Shown here: positions 1-6,589 of the stretch, one piece after another | How positions within the stretch are numbered: position 1 is the first letter of the stretch | How the letters are laid out: the number at the start of each line of letters is the position of its first letter | Assembly (NCBI GenBank): GCA_027031325.1 | Contig: JALVRI010000540.1 | Location: 1-9,378, forward strand | Reading direction: 5' to 3' | From: Desulfobacteraceae bacterium | GTDB lineage: Bacteria > Desulfobacterota > Desulfobacteria > Desulfobacterales > Desulfosarcinaceae | Length of the DNA stretch: 9,378 nucleotides | Notes under the pieces: model-generated | What the model was told of the DNA's origin: nothing | The model's input: only the letters and a program-made list of their open reading frames with translations | Databases searched by the model: none | Position numbers and translations under genes: made by a program

Positions 1-1
1 C

Positions 2-2425
2 TCGCATCCGGAAAACGTGGGTACCTACATGTCGGAAGACCAGTACGACCCGGACCTTTCCCGCTTCTACCGGCGACTGCTGGCGATGGTCAGAGATCAG
101 GGCCGTGGCTTTCTGGAGCACAAGATCTGTTTCGACCCGGAACAGCCTGCGATCAAGGCCCTGTCGTATTTCAGGTGGTACCGCCCATGGAACCTGGTGA
201 TCCTGGAAACCGTGCCCATTGACCGTTTAGACAAGCTTATCGCAAGCCGCCAGAAATTGCTCGAGCGCCAGATTCGCGAAACCATCATGGGAATCGCGGT
301 GGTTTTTACCCTGGTACTGGGGGTCATTTTTTTGGCGGCCAGGTACGTTTGCCGGCGTTTGCAAAACAGTTTTGACGTCTTTGCAACCTTTTTCAGGGAC
401 GCCGCCCGGGAATTGAAACCCATCGATACTGGATCGTTGTACTTTTCCGAGTTGGTTCACCTGGCCGGGTTGGCCAACCGGATGATAGCCGACCGCCTGG
501 AAGTGGAAGACGCCCTCAGAAAAAGCCGCCTCCGTTACCAAAGCCTGATCGAAAATACCGTCGAAGGCTACTGGATGATAGACGGCGATATGCGGGTCAC
601 AGATGTCAATCCCGCTTTGTGCAACATGCTCGGCCGCCATAGAACCGAGATCGTGGGCCGCAACCTGGCGGATTTTGTCCTTGCCCCCCAGAGGGATTCT
701 TTCGTGGCCCAGTTGGAGAAACTTTTCAGCCGGCGTCATAACAGTTTCGAGACAATCTTTGTCAATTCTGCCGGAAGTCATGTATTCTTGTATGTCAATG
801 CCACAGTGATCGCAGACGAGCAGGGGCGTGTCAAGGGAGGCTTCGGGTTCCTGACAGATATTACCGAGCGCCGCAGGGCCGACGCTGAGCGGTTTTTATT
901 GGCCACCGCAATCGATCACGCTTCAGAATCGGTGGTGATCACCGACGCCCGGGGTACCATCCAGTACGTCAACCCGGCTTTTGAAAAGGTGACCGGATAC
1001 ACTCGTTCAGAAGCCGTCGGGAAAAATCCGAGAATCCTCAAAAGCGGGCGTCACAATGAAATTTTTTACCACCAATTGTGGGCCACCATTTCCAGCGGCA
1101 ACGTTTGGCATGGACACCTGGTCAATCGCCGCAAGGACGGCGGTATCTTCGAAGAGGAAGGTTCCATATCGCCGGTGCTGGACGATGAGGGCCGGATAGT
1201 GAGCTACGTGGCCGTCAAAAGGGATGTGACCGAACAGATCCAGCTTCAGCGCCAGTTCCGCCAGGCCCAGAAGATGGAGGCGATCGGCACCCTCGCCGGC
1301 GGTATTGCCCATGATTTCAACAATATCCTTTCTGCGATAATCGGTTACGCCGAACTTGCCTTGTTGCAGAGCAACGACCCTGCAATCCGCAAGAGTATCA
1401 AGGCCGTCCTTGATGCCGGTCGCCGCGCAAGTGAGCTGGTTTCCCAGATCCTGGCCTTCAGCCGCCAGAGCGAACAGGAGTTCAAGCCTGTCCAGGTGCG
1501 CTTGATCGTCAAGGAGGTGATCAAGCTTTTGCGGGCCTCGTTGCCGGCGACCATCGAAATCAGGCAACACCTTGCAAGTGACTCCCTGGTACTTGCAGAC
1601 CCGACCCAGATCCATCAGATGATAATGAACCTGTGTACCAACGCCAATCATGCCATGGAAGAAAAGGGCGGGGTGTTGACCATCGAATTGAACGATGTTG
1701 TCCTGGATGAAAAGTTGCTTGCCGGGCATACCGGCCTGCAGCCGGGCAAGTACCTCAAGTTGACCGTCAGTGACACCGGCTGCGGAATGTCCCCGGAAGT
1801 GGTGGACAGGATTTTCGATCCCTTTTTCACCACCAAGCCGCCGGGCAAAGGCACCGGGATGGGCTTGTCGGTACTGCACGGAATAGTCAAGAGCTATCGC
1901 GGCACGGTGACGGTCACGAGCCAACCGGGCAAGGGGACCACTTTCTCGGTTTACATCCCGATTCACAAAAAGCGCCCATCGGCCGCCGCGGATGATGAGC
2001 AGCCCTTGCCAACCGGGAATGAGCGGATTCTGTTTGTCGACGATGAAGAAAGCATCGCCGCCATGACCACCGAAATGCTCACGCGCCTGGGATACCGGGT
2101 GACAGCGCTTACAGACAGCCGGAAAGCCCTGGAACTTTTCAGCAAAGACCCCCTGGCCTTCGACCTGGTGATTACCGATATGACCATGCCCCAGATGACG
2201 GGCGACAAGTTGGCCATGAAACTTATGGCCCTGCGCCCCGGCCTGCCGGTCATTCTTTGCACCGGCTTTTCGGACCTCATAGATGACACCCGTGCCCGCG
2301 CCATGGGGATCGCCGCCTTTGTCAGCAAGCCTGTTTTGAACCGCAGGCTTGCCGAAACCATCCGAAAAGTGCTAGATAGGACAAATTCGGTCCAAAGCGG
2401 CGCCGTGGCTGGCCAACATTCTTGA
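2..2425 (+). CDS. Membrane-bound hybrid sensor histidine kinase (Cache-TM-HAMP-like-PAS-PAS-HisKA-HATPase-REC), 5' truncated
   Basis: Two-component kinase that should autophosphorylate a histidine and pass the phosphate to its own receiver. The frame is open to the left edge and reads Ser-His-Pro-Glu-Asn before the GTG at 17, so that GTG is probably internal and the true start lies outside the window. Numbering from the GTG: residues 1-75 resemble the C-terminal half of a periplasmic Cache domain (HPE..G at its start, then the F..W..PWNLVI stretch). A transmembrane helix spans about 89-110 and a weak HAMP-like linker 111-165. Two PAS domains lie at about 171-288 and 294-409, each ending in a DITER- or DVTEQ-type motif. 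HisKA carries the H-box with phosphoacceptor His432. The ATPase shows N542, DTGCG at 586-590 and GTGMGL at 612-617. The receiver (668-788) has acidic Asp675/676, acceptor Asp721, Thr749 and Lys771, all intact. No HPt or DNA-binding domain is fused. The missing first transmembrane helix and distal Cache half should lie upstream. Ligand unknown. Confidence 0.93.
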   Translation, partial: SHPENVGTYMSEDQYDPDLSRFYRRLLAMVRDQGRGFLEHKICFDPEQPAIKALSYFRWYRPWNLVILETVPIDRLDKLIASRQKLLERQIRETIMGIAVVFTLVLGVIFLAARYVCRRLQNSFDVFATFFRDAARELKPIDTGSLYFSELVHLAGLANRMIADRLEVEDALRKSRLRYQSLIENTVEGYWMIDGDMRVTDVNPALCNMLGRHRTEIVGRNLADFVLAPQRDSFVAQLEKLFSRRHNSFETIFVNSAGSHVFLYVNATVIADEQGRVKGGFGFLTDITERRRADAERFLLATAIDHASESVVITDARGTIQYVNPAFEKVTGYTRSEAVGKNPRILKSGRHNEIFYHQLWATISSGNVWHGHLVNRRKDGGIFEEEGSISPVLDDEGRIVSYVAVKRDVTEQIQLQRQFRQAQKMEAIGTLAGGIAHDFNNILSAIIGYAELALLQSNDPAIRKSIKAVLDAGRRASELVSQILAFSRQSEQEFKPVQVRLIVKEVIKLLRASLPATIEIRQHLASDSLVLADPTQIHQMIMNLCTNANHAMEEKGGVLTIELNDVVLDEKLLAGHTGLQPGKYLKLTVSDTGCGMSPEVVDRIFDPFFTTKPPGKGTGMGLSVLHGIVKSYRGTVTVTSQPGKGTTFSVYIPIHKKRPSAAADDEQPLPTGNERILFVDDEESIAAMTTEMLTRLGYRVTALTDSRKALELFSKDPLAFDLVITDMTMPQMTGDKLAMKLMALRPGLPVILCTGFSDLIDDTRARAMGIAAFVSKPVLNRRLAETIRKVLDRTNSVQSGAVAGQHS

Positions 2426-2477
2426 AATGCCGGGGGCTGGTTTTCCCACTTCCTGCCAAACCGGCCGGAAAATCAGA

Positions 2478-3542
2478 ATGACGGGATTAGATCTGCTACA
2501 CCTTGTTGGGGATGAAACGGCAATTCATCACCTGGTCGGGAGCTTGTCAAGCACGGCCCTTGTGGTGCTGATAGGTGTCTGCGTGGTGCTGCTTTCCAAG
2601 GGGGCTGACTGGATGGTGGAAGGTGTGGTGGACCTTGCCCGCCGTACCGGCATACCCAAGATCATCATCGGCGCCACCATTGTTTCCCTGGGCACGACCA
2701 CCCCCGAAGCTTTCGTTTCGGTCATGGCTGCTTTCATGGGAAATTCCGGTCTGGCCCTGGGAAACGGAGTGGGCTCCATAATCGCCGATACCGGCCTTAT
2801 TTTTGGCCTTACCTGCGTTCTGGCACCTGTTCCCATCAATCGCTTTGTCCTGGACCGGACCGGCTGGGTCCAGGTGGCCTCGGCCACGTTGCTGGTGGCC
2901 GTTTCGGTCGCCGTCTCGATCTTGTCTGAGGGTACACCTTACCTGGGGCGCTGGATCGGCTTCCTGTTTCTCGGCCTTCTGGCAGGTTACATGTACCTGG
3001 CCTATACCTGGGCCCGCCAGTGCGATGGGTATGTGCTTGAAAGTGATGATCCAGACGGTGAGGTTCGACCGCTATGGTTGTGCTGGATAATGATCGCCGG
3101 AGGGCTTGCCCTGGTGATAGTCGGGGCCCGGATTCTTATTCCGGCGGCTTCTGAAATCGCCCAGCGGCTCGGCGTGCCGGATGATGTCATCGCCGCCACG
3201 ATGGTGGCCTTCGGAACCTCCCTGCCGGAGTTGATAACCGCCATTGCGGCGGTGCGTAAAGGGCATCCGGAAATAACCGTGGGCAATATCGTGGGCGCCG
3301 ACGTGCTCAACTGCCTCTTTGTGATCGGGGCCTCGGCGGCTGCCAGGCCGCTTGCCGTCCCGTTCACCTTTTTCATGCTGCATTTTCCGGCCATGCTCCT
3401 GATTCTATATTCCTTCCGGGTGTTCATATCCCTGGGCTCGGGTGGCTATTTCCGCAGGTGGCAGGGCTTTTGGCTGCTTTCAATATACGTTGTCTACGTA
3501 GTGCTCCAGTATACCGGGGATTTTGTGATAACGGCCAAGTGA
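2478..3542 (+). CDS. CaCA-family sodium/calcium:cation antiporter (YrbG-like)
   Basis: Inner-membrane antiporter expected to exchange Ca2+ (or another cation) for Na+ or H+. The 354-residue protein shows about ten hydrophobic helices (roughly 26-41, 60-86, 91-116, 130-149, 157-177, 200-220, 236-260, 266-288, 292-316, 330-351). These form two inverted halves joined by an acidic loop near 180-198. Each half holds a CaCA alpha-repeat: GTTTPE (Glu77) then GNGVGS in the first, and GTSLPE (Glu251) then GNIVGA in the second. The two glutamates expected to bind ions are present, while other site residues differ from the archaeal NCX model (see findings). I chose the ATG at 2478 because GGAA sits 7 bases before it. 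An in-frame ATG at 2427 would add 17 polar residues, starts one base after the kinase stop, and has no visible ribosome-binding site. Either start implies co-transcription with the kinase. Ion specificity cannot be read from sequence. Confidence 0.9.
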   Translation: MTGLDLLHLVGDETAIHHLVGSLSSTALVVLIGVCVVLLSKGADWMVEGVVDLARRTGIPKIIIGATIVSLGTTTPEAFVSVMAAFMGNSGLALGNGVGSIIADTGLIFGLTCVLAPVPINRFVLDRTGWVQVASATLLVAVSVAVSILSEGTPYLGRWIGFLFLGLLAGYMYLAYTWARQCDGYVLESDDPDGEVRPLWLCWIMIAGGLALVIVGARILIPAASEIAQRLGVPDDVIAATMVAFGTSLPELITAIAAVRKGHPEITVGNIVGADVLNCLFVIGASAAARPLAVPFTFFMLHFPAMLLILYSFRVFISLGSGGYFRRWQGFWLLSIYVVYVVLQYTGDFVITAK

Positions 3543-3550
3543 AAAATGAC

Positions 3551-3596
3551 TTAACAGGCTGTTGAAAAGCGTAATGGTTTTTCAACAGCTTGTTAA
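3551..3596. repeat. Long stem-loop behind the antiporter gene
   Basis: The arms at 3551-3568 and 3579-3596 pair over 18 positions with one G-U wobble, around a 10-base loop. The arm core is CAGGCTGTTGAAAA and its near-complement. It starts 8 bases after the antiporter stop, as a transcription terminator would. On the + strand the stem is followed by AAAAAT rather than a T-run. On the - strand a T-run follows a few bases after the stem. It may therefore act as a Rho-independent-like or mRNA-protecting hairpin, or be a copy of a dispersed intergenic repeat. The pairing is seen directly; the role is inferred. Confidence 0.7.
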
Positions 3597-3614
3597 AAAT
3601 AATGCAATGTATTA

Positions 3615-3643
3615 TTGCAGGTAGAAGAACTTTCTAGTAAAAT
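3615..3643 (+). promoter_or_regulatory. Possible sigma-70-type promoter for the second kinase
   Basis: TTGCAG (3615-3620) and TAAAAT (3638-3643) are separated by 17 bases, inside an AT-rich stretch of an otherwise GC-rich gap. The -10 box matches the consensus at five of six positions and the -35 box at only three of six. It lies just after the stem-loop and about 120 bases before the kinase start, leaving a long leader. Such matches arise by chance in AT-rich DNA, so this is a weak call. Confidence 0.3.
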
Positions 3644-3750
3644 AATATCGATTTGGAAGCAGCCTGCCGGTAAATCCAACCCGCCGCTGGCATCGTTGAA
3701 CAACTTACAAGAAGTTCCACCCGGATTAGTTGAAGATGGCGCTTAACCCT

Positions 3751-3759
3751 GGGGCGGAG
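3751..3759 (+). promoter_or_regulatory. Ribosome-binding site of the second kinase
   Basis: GGGGCGGAG contains a GGAG core at 3756-3759. It lies 11 bases before the ATG at 3771 but only 2 bases before an in-frame TTG at 3762. The spacing therefore favours the ATG, although 11 bases is slightly long. Confidence 0.45.
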
Positions 3760-3770
3760 CCTTGTTTTCC

Positions 3771-6503
3771 ATGACCCGGTCGACACCACCCAAAAAAGAG
3801 CTCCATGAGGACCTGGCATCAGAAATCCTGGCCCGGGCCTTGCGGCAAAGTTCCCTGCCCGTGGTGGTCGTATCAGACCCTGAATTAAGGTTTGAACTCG
3901 TCAGCCGGGGGTTTGCCCGTCTTTGCGGCGATCGGCTGGAAAACCTTGAAGGCAGTCCGGCCGGCCGGCTGCCTGTCTTCAAGACTCCCTCTCTTCCGGA
4001 ATTGTGTCTTGCCGCACGTGACGCTTCTGCTCCTGTCCGGATGGACGCCATCGTCGTTGATGCCTCCGGCAGCCAGAACCGGTTTATGCTCGAACTTTCT
4101 CCCATCAGGCACCAGGGCCGGCGGATGTTCCTAATAACCATGCAGGACTGCGGGGCGTACGGAGTCGATTCCCATGGCCTTTCCGAAAAACAGGAAACCG
4201 GTGACCGGTTTGCAGGGCCGGGGGCCATTGAAGAGTGCGTGGCCGGCTACCGGTGCTTGTGGAAGAAGATGCCGGTTGTGGTCTACTCGGCCTTGCCTGA
4301 CCGCAGTTGTTCGAGCTTTTACATTAGGGGGCGGATGGAAGAGCTTACCGGCTATCCGGACCGACAGTTCATGGATGATTCGCACCTTTTTTATAAAATA
4401 ATCCACCCCGAAGACCGCCGTTACGTAACCCGCCGGATCGAAGCCGCCCTCAAGTCGAAAAGTTTCATCGACATCGAGTACCGCATCGTAACCCGTGATC
4501 GACAGATCAGGTGGATCCGCGACCGGGCCTCCCCCCACTACGAGAACGGCAGGGTTGCCCGGATCGACGGTTTCATGGAAGACATCACCCAGCGCCGCAA
4601 GGCCGAAGAGGAACTCAGGGCGGCTTCCATGCTCTGGCAGACAACTTTCAACGCCATGGACGAGGCGGTCATGATTCTAGACACCGGCCAGAAGATTCTC
4701 AGGTGCAACCGGGCCATGTACGACCTGGTGGGCCTTGGGCCGGAAAAGGTGATCGGCCGCCGCTGTTACCAGGTACTGCACTGTACCGAAAGGCCGATCA
4801 GTAGTTGTCCGTGCCTGGCGGCAAGCAAAAAAGGGGGCCGGGCTTCCATTGAACTTTGCCTTGGCACACGCTGGTACGAAATCACAGTCGACCTGCAGTA
4901 CGACGACCATGGCCGGGTCAACAGATATGTCCACGTGATGTCCGATATAACCGAGCGCAAAAAGGCTGTCACGGCCCTGAAAGAATCCCACCAGACCTTT
5001 CTGACCGTCCTTGACAGCATCGATGCGACCATTTTTGTGGCCGACCTCGAAACCGACGAGGTCCTCTTTGTGAACCGGACCATGAAGGATGTCTTCGGGG
5101 GCGACATGATCGGCAGGACATGCTGGTCGGCTTTCCGGGGCAAAAGCAGGCGCTGTTCCGGTTGCAAGGAACTGCTGGATGAAAACGGAAGGCCCCTTGG
5201 TCTTAAGGTCTGGGAAGGTAAAAATCCGCTTACCAATCGCTGGTTCATCAATTACGAACGGGCCATAAAGTGGATCGACGGGCGCTATGTACGGATCCAG
5301 GTCTCGGTCGATATCACCAGGGTCAAGACCCTGGAACAGGAACGCCGGCGAACCGAGATCCGGCTGCGCCAGGCCCAGAAAATGGAGGCCATCGGTACCC
5401 TGGCCGGTGGCATAGCCCATGACTTCAACAACATTCTTTCGGCCATCCTCGGTTACGCCGAGCTGGCCCTTGACGATGCCCGCAATGGCAAGCCGGCCGA
5501 AAGCTATATCGCTGAAATAGTCAAGGCCGGCAGCAGGGCCAGGGACCTTGTCCAGCAGATCCTGACTTTCAGCCGCCAAAGCGAGACCGAGGCCAAGCCG
5601 ATCCAGGTAAAACCGATTGTCAAAGAAGCCCTCAAGCTGTTGCGGGCGACCCTGCCGGCAACCATCGAGATCAATGCGGCCATAAAAAGCGATGCCATCG
5701 TCATGGCCGACCCGACCCAGATCCACCAGGTGATCATGAACCTGTGCACCAACGCCGGGCATGCCATGCGGGATTCCGGGGGGCTGCTTTCGGTAACCCT
5801 GGACGAGGAAGACCTGGACCAAAGTTTCACCGATCATTACCCCGAAATGCGTCCGGGGCGTTTTTTGCGGTTGATGGTGGCCGATACGGGTCATGGAATA
5901 GAACCGGACCTGATAGACAAGATATTCGATCCCTATTTTACCACCAAGGTCAAGGGGGAAGGTACCGGCATGGGCCTGGCCGTGGTCCAGGCGGTGGTCC
6001 AGAGCTGCCGGGGAGGGGTGGCGGTTGCCTCCACCCCCGGCAAGGGAGCGGTTTTCAAGGTCTACCTGCCGATTGTGCCCCGCAGGGCCGAAGGCCGGGT
6101 GCAAGAGGAGCCCCCGGCCAAAGGTGGTAATGAAAGGATCCTGTTGGTAGACGATGAGCCGGCCCTGGTGGAAATGGCAGGGCAGATGCTGGAAAGGCTG
6201 GGATACAGGGTTACCGCCGCCACCGGAAGCTTCCAGGCCCTCGAGTTGTTCCGGGAGGACCCGGACGGGTTCGATCTGGTGATAACCGACATGACCATGC
6301 CGCGTATGACCGGGGACGTTCTGGCGGCCGAGTTGATGGCCCTGAGGCCCGATATCCCGGTTGTGATCTGCACCGGCTACAGTGAGCGTATCAGCAAGGA
6401 AAGCGCCCTGGCGGCAGGGATAAAAGCCCTGATCTACAAGCCCATCACCCGCAAGGAGCTGGCAGCTACGGTGAGATCGGTCCTGGACATTTATCCCCGT
6501 TGA
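3771..6503 (+). CDS. Soluble hybrid histidine kinase with four PAS domains and C-terminal receiver
   Basis: Cytosolic sensor kinase of 910 residues from the ATG at 3771; a TTG at 3762 would add three residues but sits too close to the GGAG. No transmembrane segment is visible. Four PAS domains are seen at about 25-125 (divergent), 155-277 (PAS_3-like, with HPEDR and ending EDITQR), 287-395 (ending SDITERK) and 407-517 (ending VDITR). The third and fourth carry cysteine clusters. HisKA holds the H-box with acceptor His550. The ATPase has N661, DTGHG from 705 and GEGTGMGL from 729. The receiver (787-908) has Asp794/795, acceptor Asp840, Thr868 and Lys890, so the full catalytic set is intact. 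The HisKA-ATPase-receiver core closely matches that of the first kinase, while the sensor halves differ. The gene is separated from the antiporter by a hairpin and is probably its own transcription unit. No partner regulator is nearby; signal unknown. Confidence 0.94.
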   Translation: MTRSTPPKKELHEDLASEILARALRQSSLPVVVVSDPELRFELVSRGFARLCGDRLENLEGSPAGRLPVFKTPSLPELCLAARDASAPVRMDAIVVDASGSQNRFMLELSPIRHQGRRMFLITMQDCGAYGVDSHGLSEKQETGDRFAGPGAIEECVAGYRCLWKKMPVVVYSALPDRSCSSFYIRGRMEELTGYPDRQFMDDSHLFYKIIHPEDRRYVTRRIEAALKSKSFIDIEYRIVTRDRQIRWIRDRASPHYENGRVARIDGFMEDITQRRKAEEELRAASMLWQTTFNAMDEAVMILDTGQKILRCNRAMYDLVGLGPEKVIGRRCYQVLHCTERPISSCPCLAASKKGGRASIELCLGTRWYEITVDLQYDDHGRVNRYVHVMSDITERKKAVTALKESHQTFLTVLDSIDATIFVADLETDEVLFVNRTMKDVFGGDMIGRTCWSAFRGKSRRCSGCKELLDENGRPLGLKVWEGKNPLTNRWFINYERAIKWIDGRYVRIQVSVDITRVKTLEQERRRTEIRLRQAQKMEAIGTLAGGIAHDFNNILSAILGYAELALDDARNGKPAESYIAEIVKAGSRARDLVQQILTFSRQSETEAKPIQVKPIVKEALKLLRATLPATIEINAAIKSDAIVMADPTQIHQVIMNLCTNAGHAMRDSGGLLSVTLDEEDLDQSFTDHYPEMRPGRFLRLMVADTGHGIEPDLIDKIFDPYFTTKVKGEGTGMGLAVVQAVVQSCRGGVAVASTPGKGAVFKVYLPIVPRRAEGRVQEEPPAKGGNERILLVDDEPALVEMAGQMLERLGYRVTAATGSFQALELFREDPDGFDLVITDMTMPRMTGDVLAAELMALRPDIPVVICTGYSERISKESALAAGIKALIYKPITRKELAATVRSVLDIYPR

Positions 6504-6504
6504 G

Positions 6505-6583
6505 CCCGGATTATGCACTTCAAATGCCTTTGCCCGCCCTCTGCCTCGCATCTTCGCCAAACTCGCCAGCTGCAAAATCCGGG
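6505..6583. repeat. Spaced inverted repeat between convergent genes
   Basis: CCCGGATTATGC (6505-6516) pairs with GCAAAATCCGGG (6572-6583): eight base pairs, one A-A mismatch, then three more pairs, around a 55-base interior. It starts two bases after the second kinase's stop and ends six bases before the stop of the opposing outer-membrane gene, so it fills nearly all of the gap. Neither strand has a T-run after the arm, so it is not a classical terminator. It could be a bidirectional stop signal or a small dispersed repeat. Confidence 0.5.
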
Positions 6584-6589
6584 TTAAGC

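Noticed and set aside
3602..3637. An 11-codon frame (ATG...TAG) in the gap before the second kinase, considered as a leader peptide
   Set aside because: No ribosome-binding site, no codon enrichment suggesting attenuation, and it overlaps the weak promoter candidate.
4677..6575. A 632-codon open frame antisense to the second kinase
   Set aside because: Its protein is rich in H, G, Q, D and L with no recognisable domain, and it lies opposite a kinase with all motifs intact. A similar frame opposes the first kinase (1007-1966) because the two kinase cores are homologous. Both are GC-driven shadows.
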